Positions 1-11,900 of a stretch of DNA of 64,000 nt are shown here, piece by piece. The stretch is from the NCBI GenBank assembly GCA_949361645.1, contig OX442415.1:22177790-22241789 (forward strand). The letters are read 5' to 3'. A program made the translations under genes and the position numbers. The number at the start of each line of letters is the position of its first letter. The first letter of the stretch is position 1. The DNA comes from Spongilla lacustris. Lineage: Eukaryota; Porifera; Demospongiae; Spongillida; Spongillidae. The notes beneath the pieces are model-generated. The model was not told the DNA's origin. It worked only from the letters and a program-made list of their open reading frames with translations, and did not search any database.

Positions 1-1476
1 TGCGGACAATGTTTTAGCTCATGTTTGATGCTTCTAAACCACTGAGTGAAATAGTAGAAGTGAACTGGAATAAAGAAGGCCATTCCACACATCTAGAAAC
101 ACTAAACATAACTTGAAAATTCTTATACTTCAATGGATGTATTGCATACATGGCAGCTTTTTAAATAGGAGTGATGTTAAAATGCAGATTCCAGGTCAAG
201 ATAGCCAAGTATCTCGATGTCCCCAAATTCTGGTAATAGAAACACATGGTGATAAGTTTACTGATGATGACAAGGAAGCAATCAAAGATGAACTTGAGAA
301 AAAATATCCATTTCATGACCACGTGAAGGACACATTAGCATGAAAAGGGGTTATGAGGAAGATCCTGCATTTAAGAAAGTGATGGAGCTTGTGAAACTGT
401 TTGTTTCAGATGCTCTGTGTATCAGCACTCCTGTGGCTTGGGTGCTGTTTCGCAAAGTTTTCATTAAGATAACAACAAAACAAAACAAGCCTGTTGTTGA
501 AATGGACAAAGTGGCAATAATTTCCAAATCATGTGGAATACAGAACAGTTCATTGAACAGTGTCCTCAGCTTCTACCATGACCTTGGAGTGTTCCTTCAT
601 TATGCATCTGTTGAGGGTCTGAAGGATGTGGTGATAGCCCAGCCTCAGTGGTTGGTGAAACATCTTGGTACCTTGCTGGCTCCAGAGCTACCTGATGAGA
701 AGATAGATGGTCCAAAGGAGGCATGGAAGTTGTTACATCACCAGGGCATCCTTGTACAGGCACTATATGAAAAGGTATGGAAGGGAAAGAATGTTAGGCC
801 ACAAGCATTGGTTAATTTGTTAGAAAGCCTTTCTCTGATACCAAAGATCTAAAAAGAAGCCATTGCTATTCCAAGAGCTTCCTTAAAATATGATGGGGCC
901 AATATGTACTTCATGCCAGGTGTGCTGCCCATATCCACCAAGGAGGTGGAGCCAGATGTCCATGCTGTTCTCACAGCTGCTCCACTGCACCTGGTGTTCA
1001 GTACAAAGTATGTCCCTCCAGGGTACTTTCTTCGATTGGTCACTATTCTCAGCAGCAAGAATGATAATATTTGGATGATGTTTACTGATGAAATGGTTTA
1101 AAATAAGAGTGCACTTCAGTATCAAGTAGATGAAAGCTATGGAAGGATAGATAGCTTTACTGTATTCGGAGCACCATCTAGTATCCGCATAGATATGAGC
1201 AGAAAGGCACATTGTGCGTGTAATAGCAATTGGGCCAACTTCCCATGTACATGTCAGGCACTGCTGAAACTGCTGTATGGAGCAATCCATGAACAACAGT
1301 GGTTTCCTTCTGTTAAGGTTGAGCCAGCATTCCAGTGTAAATGTTCCCACATAGAGCCACATTTTGTAACCATTTCATTAACACATGAAAGTTCAACCGT
1401 TCTTCCATGTGAATACCAACAAGTACTTCCTCCTAGTGCAGATGAACAACATTGGTTAAGGATCCCATAGAGCAAG
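1..1476 (+). pseudogene. Roc-COR region of a ROCO-type gene, disrupted; 5' end outside window
   Basis: Large exon ending at a donor after 1476 (AGCAAG|gtatgt). Around 220-300 a G4-like ETHGDKF motif suggests the end of a Roc GTPase domain. From 340 the frame reads as a COR domain: VAWVLFRKVF, then VLSFYHDLGVFLHY, AQPQWLVKHLGTLL, and after 904 YFMPGVLPIS and APLHLVFSTKYVPPGYFLRL. The Roc and COR parts sit in different frames, with a break near 340. From 340 to 1476 one frame runs through, interrupted only by stops at 850-852 (TAA), 1099-1101 (TAA) and 1468-1470 (TAG), with recognisable homology on both sides of each. ROCO proteins are cytoplasmic GTPase-linked signalling scaffolds. I infer a young pseudogene, or a gene whose Roc-COR part is dead. 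The domain call is by eye; Roc is weaker than COR. Confidence 0.7.
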
Positions 1477-1536
1477 GTATGTTGTCTTAAAAACTGTAAG
1501 AATAGATCACAACTGTCTTGTCTTATTTCCAATCAG

Positions 1537-1887
1537 GAGGATAATCCAATGCTTGAAAAAGAACTTAAAGGACTAATTGCAGATATTGAACATACCTCAG
1601 AACAATTAAATTGTAATATTTTATCAAACCTTTTTACAACACTTGATTACATCACCGCCCTTAGGCATTGGTCACGTGGTATGGGAGGGGATGCTACATG
1701 TAGAAGCGATCTTGTGTATCATTTAAAGAGGATTGGGCTGCCACTATTGGGTCAAAAGTAAGATCATGTGCACTGCTGTATACTTAGTGATGTTTGATGT
1801 TTCTATAGGATAGATCATGGTGATTACTGCACTAGAGGTGACCAGGCATCCAGTACGTATGCTGTGCATAACCCTGGTGCAGGGAAT
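1537..1887 (+). CDS. Death-fold-like exons 2 and 3 of the Roc-COR gene
   Basis: Exon 2 is 1537-1757 (acceptor aatcag, donor gtaaga) and exon 3 is 1809-1887 (acceptor ctatag, donor gtaagt); phases match across both introns and with the exon ending at 1476. The protein contains the pattern ITALRHWSRGMGGDATCRSD followed by LVYHLKRIGLPLLG. This resembles the second half of a death domain: an Leu/Trp helix, a Gly turn, then a helix ending in IG. Death-fold modules mediate homotypic assembly of signalling complexes. No stop or frameshift is seen here, unlike the upstream exon. The death-fold assignment is weaker than for exon 5. Confidence 0.55.
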
Positions 1888-1965
1888 GTAAGTGAATAGA
1901 TAGCAATTTGCAGACTATGTGAGCTGTGATGCTTTTGTTGTCAATACCTGTTTGACCTCATGTAG

Positions 1966-2207
1966 AGGATTGCAGTAGTGACTTACAGTGAACTGGCATG
2001 GTGCTCTAGCCTTATCAGTCATGAAGCTTACCTCTCTATATTGATTTCACATCTTGGAATACCAGTTGAAGCACAGCAAGGTTTATCAAAAAAAGCGTTA
2101 TCACTACTTAAATGGTGGCAGCATCACCATGGCACTGAAGCCTCCAGGCACAAGCTAGCTGATATCCTCCAAAGCTGTGGCCAAGGATTTGAACAAGCTG
2201 CTGCATA
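1966..2207 (+). CDS. Death-domain exon 4 of the Roc-COR gene
   Basis: Acceptor tcatgtag before 1966 and donor gtaagt after 2207. The exon opens in the phase left by exon 3 and ends in phase 2. It encodes about 80 residues including ISHLGIPVEAQQGLSK, then ALSLLKWWQHHHGTEASRHK and LADILQSCGQGFEQAA. That is the spacing of death-domain helices 4 to 6 (LL..W....G..A....L...L...G....A). A nearer AG at 1974-1975 would put a stop immediately in frame, so the upstream acceptor was chosen. The intact reading frame and clean splice sites suggest this tail decayed less than the Roc-COR part. Confidence 0.65.
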
Positions 2208-2276
2208 GTAAGTATTCATGAATGAATCCTTATGCGATACATGAACATCCATTGACCAGTACATTTTATTATACAG

Positions 2277-2583
2277 CCTCAAACCTGATATGAAGACATT
2301 AGTAAGCAGCCTCAGTAAAGAGCTGTGTGCTGTGAAGTGGTACAGACTTGGTCTTGAGCTGGACATCCCTGATGGCACACTGCAGGTCATTGAAGTGGAC
2401 ACTCATAACTGTGATCATAATCAGACTCTGAAAATGGTGCTGCGAGAATGGCTACGTAAATGTACCAATCCAACATGGATAGCTGTTGTGCAAGCTTTGA
2501 AAACTATAGGACTAAATACAACAGCAAGTAACATTGAAAATAAATATTGTGTTTATAAAATGATTTATACCAGCTGTGATTAA
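2277..2583 (+). CDS. C-terminal death-domain exon 5 of the Roc-COR gene
   Basis: Acceptor atacag before 2277; the first base completes the codon left open by exon 4. The exon ends at TAA 2581-2583. The protein reads WYRLGLELDIPDGTLQVIE, then LKMVLREWLRKCTNPTW, then VVQALKTIGLNTTASNIE. This is the classic metazoan death-domain layout: W..LG..L, L..I, ML..WL, TW..L..AL...G....A..I. It is the strongest death-domain match in the window. A shortened relative of its last third recurs near 20770-20830. Confidence 0.8.
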
Positions 2584-3153
2584 AAAAAGCTTACTGCAGT
2601 TTTTGCACATGTGTAGGTACAGGTTTAAAAGAAAATTATACACATAAATATCTATTTTAACACCCGTTCCATGAGAAACGGGTGCTTTTTAAGCGGTTTT
2701 TTTGGAATCACCATTAGGTGAAAATGTGTCGGTGATAAAGCGCATGACTTTTAAATATAATTGTCACATTTTGCAATGATTTTGAACTATCTGTGCATTT
2801 TTCTTTTCTTTTTTAGGCTCTTGGATCGCTGTCTGCAGTCTTCCAAAGTTAATCGGTCTTGCGGAGTGGACAAAAAAGTGCACTTTTTTTCTGAGTGTAC
2901 TCGATGTGAATTAAAGCATATCATTTCATTCTGGTGTGTCATATATCACTTTGGTGTAGTCTTTTACTCATTATAATACTTCTAGCTATGGTTTTTAACG
3001 TCTGGGGTCGTATCGCACTTACCGATCCCCGTGAATACCAACTATTACGCATGCATGCGCGTGCGCCTAAGATACATACATGTACTGATACATATTACAT
3101 CTACGCGTTGCTCATAAACCAAGACAGTTAACTACAAACATATTATATTATAT

Positions 3154-3490
3154 TTAGTATCCAAGCATTTGGAAGTCTTTTATCCTCTTAATCAAGTCCA
3201 TCTTATTGCTAGATGTCTTCAAATGGTGCTCTTTCAAGTAATACCGAAGCTGTGTAAGCTTGAGATGACTAAGATCCTCTGCAGCCCATGCAGTCAATCT
3301 CATCCATTTGCTTTGTGCGAAGGCTCCCATTTCTAATGATTCTACTCCGCTTCCTCGATTCATGCTCTGGATGCTTGTGTTGTCCAATTTTTTGGTACAC
3401 TGCTCGAATTTGACTGACCACAGGGACTTCAGAAGGCAACAGCTGTCCATCTGTATATTGTGAAGCAAGTTTGGCTTGCACAGCCTATAC
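3154..3490 (-). pseudogene. Transposon protein, SAP-like C-terminus
   Basis: The minus-strand frame ends at 3154 and its last 40 residues read LSHLKLTQLRYYLKEHHLKT then KMDLIKRIKDF. This is the SAP-motif pattern (L..L.V..LR.YL......G.K.DLI.RI), a small helix-loop-helix DNA-binding module. Two frames overlap here (3468 and 3481), so a frameshift is likely. SAP modules occur at the ends of several transposon-encoded proteins, which fits its place next to the left terminal repeat. Confidence 0.5.
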
Positions 3491-3630
3491 TTTAAGGCGA
3501 CTTTTCACAGCATACCCTTCAACTATGCTTTCTTCACCAGTGCGCCAGCACTGTGCAATGAAGTCCTGTACTCTTGTGCTGAGCTCAGGGTTTTGGTTCT
3601 TCTGACAGTGTGCCCAACCAGCAATGAAAT

Positions 3631-4114
3631 TTACCTCAAACGACGCAATGTTGAAGTTCCAGGATTTGTAATTGAGGTTATCATTGCTCTTGCCTGCCCA
3701 TCTACTGTGAAGTCTCGAGTGCTTAGTACTTCATTAGCATAGTGAACAGCCATAGAAACACCACTGCATTGCATGGGGGGACCTTTACATTTGTGCCTCT
3801 CTCTGCCAAGAGCAGTCTTAAAGTGGCATTGGCAACATGTGCATTGTGGGTAAATACTACATACATCCTTCATAGCTTCTGCCTTAATGGATTCTGACTT
3901 CTCCTTGAGACTGTCCAAGGTTGTGAAAAAATGAAACTTGAGGGGTTGCAGAGTGTTGGTCATAATGAGCAGCCAAATAGGTTGAAATGCCTTTGATTGG
4001 GGGAAGTTTTACTGCCATGAATGGACAATCATGCTTTGGTTTCACTAGAAGGACAGTTGTATTCTTAACACATTTTGTGCTTAGAGCAACAGCAAGTTGC
4101 TTTGGAGTTGACAC
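3631..4114 (-). pseudogene. Transposon protein, Cys/His cluster segment
   Basis: Two overlapping minus-strand frames (4114-3884 and 3963-3631). The second holds CTCCQCHFKTALGRERHKC, a C..C...H/C-type cluster that could bind zinc, followed by a segment with NEVLSTRDFTVDG. The first contains a lysine- and valine-rich stretch (TTVLLVKPKHDCPFMAVKLP). They probably belong to one protein broken by a frameshift. No function can be given beyond position inside the TTAA element. Confidence 0.4.
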
Positions 4115-4148
4115 TTTTCTTCCCTACTCTCCTTCCGCAATATAGGCT

Positions 4149-5146
4149 TCAACTCTCTGTTGATCTCTGCAGATACAGCTGTTCCCTCACTGTTTGGTCA
4201 GCATCAGAGGCTGGTGCAACAATGTCAATGACTTTGTCCACCAATTGGTAATTATCAGTGTGATAATTGACTTTTATATAGTCAACTCCAGCTCTAATTT
4301 GTTGTTTCTTACTTCCCCCTGTAATTAAATTTGTGGTAGTGTAAAAGAGGGACTTCTTCATAGCCGATGTCTTTGGAAATTGAGCACTGTGTTTTATGAC
4401 ATACTCTTGGTAGATTTCGGAAACATCTCGTTTTAACACGAGAGATTTCATGATTGCAACATTATCTATGCTCATTTTCTTCAACAATGACAATGATCGT
4501 TTCTTCTTTGGTAGCCCCGCAAGCCTTGAGATGTTGTTGTATAGGAATAAATGGTATCAACAGCAAGTTTCACCACTTCACTGCTTAACTTATGTCGAGT
4601 AATAACAGGTGGTACTAGTTCAAGGCCATGATGAAGATATGCAGCATCCACTTTGGCTTGAAACATTAAGGACCTCAAGTGACCATCAGAATGTGTTGTC
4701 CCATCATCAGACATCTACTGCTGCACATAAGAAAATGGTAATGTACTCAGGTGTGCAAGGAGACGACGAGCTGCAACTGATGTACTTGGTGCACAGTGCT
4801 TTGCTGACAAGACAATGCTGTTTGCTACTGCATATAACTTCTCTAATGGGTTTTCAATTGAAATGGATGGAAACTCTTTCTCACTCTTACTTGCATCAGG
4901 TTCTTCTACAATTTTGAACAGTTGTTTTATAGTGGCTATTTCAGGTAACTTCTACGATGGAAGCAGCAGCTTCATTATACCAACTACGCCTTTCCTGAAT
5001 ACTCTTTCGATAGTTCTAAATGCTTTCTCATCAATTGCATCCTTTTCACTCAGAGCCTTACGAACTTTCAACGATGGTAGGTTATCTATGTCACTATATG
5101 CGTCCTCCATACCCATGCGTTTATAGATTTCCAATATATTACACAT
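4149..5146 (-). pseudogene. Transposon protein, uncharacterised core with in-frame stops
   Basis: From 5146 to 4481 a single minus-strand frame is interrupted by TAG codons near 4952 and 4715, with plausible protein on both sides (IERVFRKGVVGIMKLLLPS before the first). A frameshift near 4490 leads into the 4493-4149 frame, which includes SLFYTTTNLITGGSKKQQIR and QLVDKVIDIVAP. Hydrophilic, mixed helical composition; no DDE triad could be assigned by eye. It lies in the middle of the TTAA-flanked element, where a transposase core is expected, so that role is inferred from position only. Confidence 0.45.
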
Positions 5147-5207
5147 GGACGCAACTTCAAAGGTTTCAGATACAACTGGCTCTTGTTCTAGGAATTCAGA
5201 TGGAGGT

Positions 5208-5396
5208 TCAAAAAAGATTTAGGTCTCGAACAGCTCTACTCGTATTGCGGCGCAGTTGAACCACTTCCCGAGTGGTTCTCTTCTTTGGACGACCTTTAGG
5301 CTTGAAACACTTGCAGCAAGAGCTGCATATTCCTGAGTTGCAACGCAAACACGCAGCTTTTTTATGCGCGCAGCTCGGTGAAACAGTGGCCATCAC
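5208..5396 (-). pseudogene. Transposon protein, Cys-rich N-terminal piece
   Basis: Start ATG at 5396 on the minus strand. The 62-residue open frame holds clustered cysteines (CLRCNSGICSSCCKCFKP) followed by a basic GRPKKR stretch, which looks like a zinc-binding and DNA-contacting or nuclear-targeting segment. It is the first coding block after the right terminal repeat of the TTAA element. The frame closes at 5208 and homologous-looking sequence continues in another frame, so a frameshift or intron lies here. Similar Cys-rich starts occur in uncharacterised multi-copy proteins of corals and sponges (from memory, unverified). Confidence 0.5.
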
Positions 5397-5415
5397 CCTC
5401 GTGTACTATAGGACA

Positions 5416-5463
5416 TGATCCACCCCTTTGCTACTGACATGATCCACCCCTTTGCTACTGAAA
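5416..5463 (+). repeat. 24-base direct duplication
   Basis: The unit catgatccacccctttgct recurs 24 bases later (start near 5416 and 5440). It lies inside the TTAA element between the right terminal repeat and the Cys-rich coding block, on the promoter side of the transposon gene. Confidence 0.8.
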
Positions 5464-5860
5464 CCACAAGTTCCGCAACTAATTAGTAATGAATAAGCAA
5501 AAGCATTTTTGTAACGTATAAAACTACCTTTTGGCAACTTGTTGGGTAACATTTAGCGATGCATAACTACATCATTAGACTACAAGACAATACTGCAATA
5601 ATAATTTTGCATAAAGTTCGCATGAGAAAAAAGTGTACTTTAAGCCCGAAACGATCGCAGATTTTAGAAATCGAATGTAGTTCCGACGATGTAGCATTAT
5701 TAACGTAAGTGTGCAAGGACATCCAATTTCGAATTCCAGTCAACCGATGGTTAAAGTATTGAACTATAAAGTTAATTCCCATCGTTGACTGTTGCCGATT
5801 ATTTTTCATTTTAGCCTTTTCCAACAAATGCGTACTCGTTTCTCATGGAACGGGTGTTAA

Positions 5861-6540
5861 GTGTACAGTGGTGTTGGAAATATTGATTTATATTATATAC
5901 ATGGTAAAACACTAACACAATGGCTAGTTTGAAAGGAATGATTTCAGAATAATGAAATGCCTGACCAGGCCATGGCTCAAGTGATGGACTAATTAAAAAT
6001 CCCATGAGGAGGACCAGGCTGCAAAGTCTGATGTCAGCCAAAAGAAGGTGTCTAGACCTCTGTGCTCTAATTGACAAAGGTCTCCAGAGCCACTCCTGGT
6101 ATTTTGGACCTATACATTAGAACTTACAAGCTCCAGCTTCAAGGACTACTAAACCATCGATCCATTCAGCATGGCCTGCTTCCACTTTGCACAACCCAGA
6201 TTATCATGACGGCACAGATTAATTACCACATCATAGGTAATTGTGTGATATGACCACACCTCCCACATGTCTTCAGGTAACTACATTGTGGCAATGCCTA
6301 ACTGACGTTAGAAAGGCTTACAGTGGTGTGTAACCTTAGCTTTGTTGCTATATTATTAGGTCCTATTTTAAATACTGTGTGACATAAAATAAACCAGAAC
6401 AATACACCATTTGGGTAGAAAAAGTACAATAGAACAAAGTAAAATATCTGTATGCTAATATGATAATAATATAATAAAATCGCATCTAAATATTAATGAT
6501 CACATACCAATGTAGTTCAGTTTGCAAGGCCAGCTGTATC
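5861..6540. other. No gene recognised
   Basis: AT-rich sequence with only short open frames of no recognisable character. It separates the TTAA transposon from the next retroelement relic. Confidence 0.5.
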
Positions 6541-6559
6541 TGGCTTCAGCATTATTAAT

Positions 6560-7040
6560 ATTCCCTCATTAGGTCTGCCTGATAGCTCCTGCCTCAGTCT
6601 CACTTCACTGGAAACTGACCAATCTCCTGTGAATGTGCTCGAATGTTTGATGAACCTTTTATCCCCAACCACCATAAGTCTCTACAGCTAGGGGAATGCA
6701 TTCCCACCCAAGGGCATTACATTTGGGACCATTCTTTACCATCTGTATCTCTTCCTTATGAGCTAGACTCGCTCCGAGAATCAAATTTGGATTTTGCAGA
6801 TATGCAACGATGCAGCAGGTTTGCACCTGGGCCACATGGGATAAGAATGCCAGCCAGATGGTGTGAGTGATCCATACTGCTTGTACTGCCCTTCTCAAGC
6901 TCTAGAGATCCTTGGCAGATGCTGAAACATGTCAATGACCATGCAAATTCAGTCTGTCTAACTTGATTAGGGTTACAATTACAAGGCCTGAAGGAGAGCT
7001 CTGGGCTAAGTAAACCAATTTGCTGTATGCTCCACACACC
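6560..7040 (-). pseudogene. Relic of non-LTR retroelement, endonuclease end
   Basis: On the minus strand the run GPKCNALGWECIPLAVETYG matches the endonuclease-side signature also seen at 33000-33080 (AKCAELGWVSIPLVVESNG). Upstream, in another frame, LEKGSTSSMDHSHHLAGILI corresponds to the segment before the RPADILV motif of the 32.8-kb copy. The two pieces are in different frames and stops intervene, so this is a dead fragment. The restriction-like-endonuclease reading is inference from the RPADI...DI.V...VE spacing. Confidence 0.55.
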
Positions 7041-8300
7041 TGCAGATCATGCAATGTTGGTAGTAGTTGCAGTAGTCCCCAGGTGAAACTATTTATGTAT
7101 CTATACACAGTGTCCTCTGTTGTGTTTGCATTTACCCTACTGCTTCTCTATGTTAATCTTGTATAAATATAAACTGTTAACAAACTACGTGAAACCTGAT
7201 GAAATAAAACTGCTAGTAAATATAATAGGAGACACGAGTCATTAATTTATATATTGAAACTGAATTAAAGACTTACAAGGTGACCACATACATGTAGTAA
7301 ATATTTTTATACTTAACTGTATTGTTTGAGCTTGTTAAGCAGTGCCTATTCTTATTATTAGAGTTTGAAAGGTGATGTTTATTAGATTAGAAGAACAAAT
7401 CAAGTGTATGATACACTTCAAAGGTTTGGCATTATTTGATACACAAACTAAGAGAACATTGTCTGAAATGGGTAAACGAATATCATATAGGAAACACATT
7501 GTGCATCTTTCAAATATTTGTTGAAATGTAGCAAAATTGTGCAAATAACACCATTAAACTAAGTCCTATGCCTACACCATGCCATACTTTTGATCCAATT
7601 TTTTCTCTGTCTGAATTATTAAGGAATTCCTTACCGGATACTGTTGTCACCTCATCCTCTGAACAAATATTTAGGTCAAGACAATGTAAAGTGAACTTGT
7701 CTCCTTTTTGCAGATGCTTCCCATTTTAGTACTATACATGTATGTAGGCGCACATGTACATATGCCATTACTGGCCTTTGTGCATATATATCATTATTAT
7801 CATTATCATTAAATAAAGTACTCAAATTATGTTTATACAACAGATCAGGGAGATACATTTAACTTTCTAAAAACCCTAAAATGCAAAAGCCAGAATTCTT
7901 AAAATTTTGAACCTTCAATGATGTACTAAATTAAATCCTTCATCATTGTACTGTGATGATGAATACTTGTGCTCTTTGCTCTAGTTGGCAAAGTTGTAAT
8001 GGATTAGAACCATTAATGCATCAGGTCACTTTACTGCTCAGCATGTTTGTAATGGAAGAGTTTGCTGCAAGTAGGCAACGATGAATATTATGTAATTGAT
8101 GAGGTACCATTTTGTATTCAAGTATAAATGAACACAGTAGGCTAGATGCAGAAGCAGATGAGCATTATTCTCACTATAGAGTTCTGGCAGGAATATGCAC
8201 TAGTCATTATCAGCAGCATCAATTTTGTGATGACACGTATAAATTGAAGGCTACTTCTATTACAGCACCGAGTTGCTTCTTTTTATATATACCTTTGCAT
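7041..8300. other. No gene recognised; AT-rich
   Basis: Only short frames without recognisable motifs. A short TCATTA-type run lies near 7790-7810. No credible splice-bounded exon was found by eye. Confidence 0.45.
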
Positions 8301-8309
8301 ATAAATGAA

Positions 8310-8343
8310 TCCCCCCCCCCCCCCCCCCCACACACACACACAA
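8310..8343. repeat. Poly(C) tract followed by (CA)n
   Basis: About 20 consecutive C followed by a short CA dinucleotide run. It is one of many mononucleotide C or G tracts of 15-30 bases scattered through this window. Confidence 0.9.
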
Positions 8344-8870
8344 AATCTGACAATTATGTTTACAATTATACGCCGTTAGGATCGAAACTAACGAATTTAC
8401 GGTAAGCACACTTCGCACTTATAATTTTTAATATTATAATTATCTGTTGTGTAGTTGCTGATCGAAAAGGTTAGCCAATGTAGTTGTGTTCGACCGCATT
8501 GATTATGTGTTTTATGATCGTGTTACACCTGCGTACCCACGGTACGTTGTGGTTTAACCTTGGTCGATCGGCATCTATCGAGATGGAAGTTATTGCTATA
8601 TAGGGTTAATGCATTCCCTTGTTCTATGCAGTGTTACCTACAGTGTATGGCTTGACGTTACAAATTTGCGGGGGACGGACTTGAATTAAGGGGTGAAACA
8701 ATTATGCTATTGGGAACAAAAAAGTACTCATTCATTTAAAGCGAATTATTGGTATTAATAAATGAATTAATGAGGGATTGATATATTTCCATTTTGGAGT
8801 TATTAGAAGTTTAAATCTTAGTATTTTCGCATTGTACTCTTCTATTACTTTTCTGCTGTTGGCTTTCAGA

Positions 8871-8946
8871 TTGCTCACACTAAGTGTGTCATTGGAGATC
8901 CCAGCTACTTCCCTGACAAAGTGAAAGTAGAGAAGGTAGGATCTAG
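8871..8946 (+). pseudogene. Exon-like segment, upstream copy of the 13.02-kb exon
   Basis: Acceptor tggctttcag ends at 8870. The following sequence encodes IAHTKCVIGDPSYFPDKV, then diverges before a donor-like GTGAGT at 8947. It is nearly identical to 13021-13089, including the acceptor and about 45 bases of the following intron. Relative to that copy it has a net 7-base length change near the 3' end, so the phase is not kept. The parent protein is not recognised. Decayed duplicate or alternative exon; I favour decay. Confidence 0.45.
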
Positions 8947-8949
8947 GTG

Positions 8950-11900
8950 AGTCCTACATCCTACCTACGCCAGTACTGAGCATACCAATGGAATAGGCCT
9001 CTTGTATTATACTGTTAACTGATTTTAATACCATAGATTTGGGCCAAGATGAAGAAGTGGCTAGGTGAGAGGCTAACATGGAAAATGCCTCCAAAGCCTC
9101 AAATTAATATTTGACCACATTTTGTTTAGTACCTCATAATCAGTATCATCACATATCATTTGATAGGCAGTAATGAACTTTTAAAAATCCTCAGTTTATG
9201 GGCACACAGTAAATGTCAATAAACCTAATGTTGTAGGCAAATATCTATACCATACATGGCATTACGATAACAAGAAATGCAATTATTTATCTGCAAACGT
9301 TATATATTATTTTTAATTACTCACATGAATTAATTGGCAGTTATATGACTACACTCTAACTGATATCATTTAGAAATGTACATGTACAATCGCTTAAAAG
9401 AAACTAAATGTAGTAAAATAAATCCATACATGTAATTATGTACGTGTATGTCATAAATGTATCAATATAGGATGGTTTATCATTCCAAATCATGTTCCCT
9501 TGCTTTCTACACCTTATGCTGTCACTTCAGACAAATACATGTAAACATTTGAATTTATGATTTTTGATTGTACAAAACACAAAAGATGTACACATTCAGA
9601 TGGATACATGTGCGTACATTAGAAGGCACATAAATTCATGCCCTTTCTTATGAAACAGTGGAGATCACTAATTGTTTAGTACGTCATAATTATCATATAC
9701 ATGTATGATTTGGTTGTTATTAAATTATGCACTAGACAGTAATCAACTTTTGCCTCAGTGTAAGGCACACAACAAATCTTGTTCTCTTGCTTTTGTATAC
9801 CTTCAAATCCTATATACTACCAACATTGTCCCAGTCTCACAGAGAATGTTTTCAATTTTTTTTTGTATTTTCTAAGGCTACAGAATAATGATTTTACAAT
9901 ATGCCATCATCATGACAGAAGTATCAGTGTGGGGGTGGTGGTATGATTGCAATAACTCAAATAAAACCAAGAACAATGAATATATTGATTGGGGGTGCAA
10001 TAATTACTCCTGCAATTGCACTTTATAGAACAGCATTATTTATGTTGCTACATTTAAGTACAGGAATAATTATTGTATATCCAATCTCATGTTCTTCACA
10101 TACCACAAACTTTCTGTAAGAGAATGTTTTTGTATCTTGTTTCATTCATTTTTTAATTAGTAACTATATTGCACAGCCCATGCAAATCCCCGCATGACAT
10201 TATCCAGTCATTGTAATGTCACGTTATTATTGCCTAGCAACACAATATTAAACTTATATATTGATGTGTCTTGTAGTAATAATCAATATCATGTTGTAAC
10301 TCATGCAACATAACAAGGTTTCTAATCAGACTGCAGGAATCCATCATATAGATCTATTCTCTAAAATTCCTATACTTGTAACATTGCATTCACATTATGC
10401 AGTACATATTGTTATGCATTATAATTTGTAGATTGCTTAAATTCGTTATTTTCCATCATAGCTGGTGTAATAAATCAACACCTCAGTGCAGATAGGCCTA
10501 AACAAAAGTGGCCTTAGGCAAATTGGGTACAGTGTATAGATAATTGTAACCATGAATTCTGTTTCACAACTATACTTTTTCAAAATGGAGAGAAAAAAAA
10601 TTGTTTTGTTCATTTGCAGCTGTTCTAATTGAAACTAGCACGCCAAGCTTTATGGCTCGATTCAACATTTGCATGCTACCTGTATCATAATTATGTGAAT
10701 TGTATTTATTTTAAAAACTATTAAGTCTGTTATACCGAATTTGTGATTTCAATTGCTGATCTAATGTGTGATAACATCTATAACCAAAAAAACTGAAAGG
10801 TCACTTTTGAATGAAACTATTGCCTAGTAGAGCATTCTGTGTCATCACAATATGACATAACCAAGGTATTGAATATATATCTTGCAGTAAAAAAAGTTCA
10901 GTTCAAAGTATGTTGATATCTACTACTCGCAATATTACTACTATATACTGTGTATGTCTGTGTGACTGACATGAAGACGTCTTTGGCATCTCTAGTATCA
11001 CATAATGCTTACCGTTACAAAGGGCAAAAATATATGTGTAGGAAGTAAGTCATATATATGCTACATGGAATTTTATATCATATTTGCATCACAGAGTGCA
11101 AAGTCATGGTGCCCAGTGATCCAATTATGTCGATAAATCAGGATCTGCTAGCTGCTACACAAGTGGATCAAAGTCCGCTTGCAGGGAAAAACGCATTGTT
11201 ATTTTAGAAGGATGTCAGTTGTGATTTTTTGTTCCATCCTACATTTATTTAAAGCTCCAACATTGTAATGATTACATATTCCAAACCACTAAACAAAAGA
11301 TTGAATTACCCACTCACTACAAGCTAATGTTAATAAATGATTGGTACATGTAGCTTGATTTTAAGAGGTACACGCTGTCGTTAAAACAATTACTTTCATT
11401 TTGAACTTATTAAACCTTCAAATCTTGATTTTTAATTGAATGTTACAGCAAAAGAAGGCATGCAGGTGAATTAATTATCTCAGATCCTAGTTCATCACGA
11501 AGATTTTAATTTTGAATAGCTCCTAAATGTAATTAGTTAATTAAACACTGTTTTCAGCTATTAACTAACCTACCCGAGGTCCCTACATTTATTAACATTA
11601 ACATAAAAAGAGTGGTCATTTAATAGCTCATCTTTGTAGTACTAGAGAATGTGAGCCCTAGAAAACACATTCCAAGGACTAATGTGTGGCCGCAGAGGTC
11701 GTGGAGAACACATGTATGAGCCCACCAAGATCACCAGTCAATTATCTGCCTTGGCTGAAAACCAAGTCAAAATACCTGAAGGGGGTTGCCTTTCCCAATG
11801 ATGTACATGTAAACTGATCAAATAAAATCAAGAACGACATACATAGTTTATTAACATCCTGATTTTTTTTAAACAGTGCTTTTCCGTGATACATTATAGC

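Larger units (their letters stand above)
2657..5860 (-). mobile_element. TTAA-flanked DNA transposon (about 3.2 kb), decayed
   Basis: Bases 2657-2660 and 5857-5860 are both TTAA. Immediately inside lie inverted repeats: 2661-2680 (cacccgttccatgaga...) matches the reverse complement of 5837-5856 exactly, and similarity continues about 10 bases further with mismatches. The left terminal repeat is itself a hairpin, CACCCGTT paired with AACGGGTG 8 bases later. TTAA targets are known for piggyBac and Kolobok; I cannot assign the superfamily. All coding remains lie on the minus strand: a Cys-rich start at 5396-5208, an unknown core, a Cys/His cluster near 3860, and a SAP-like end at 3154. The insertion lies 73 bases after the death-domain stop codon. 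Confidence 0.8.

Noticed and set aside
340..1476. TAA and TAG read as sense codons (alternative genetic code), because the three stops in the Roc-COR frame are TAA/TAG.
   Set aside because: The death-domain exon in the same gene ends normally at TAA, and a nearby frameshift at about 340 also needs explaining; ordinary pseudogene decay fits better.
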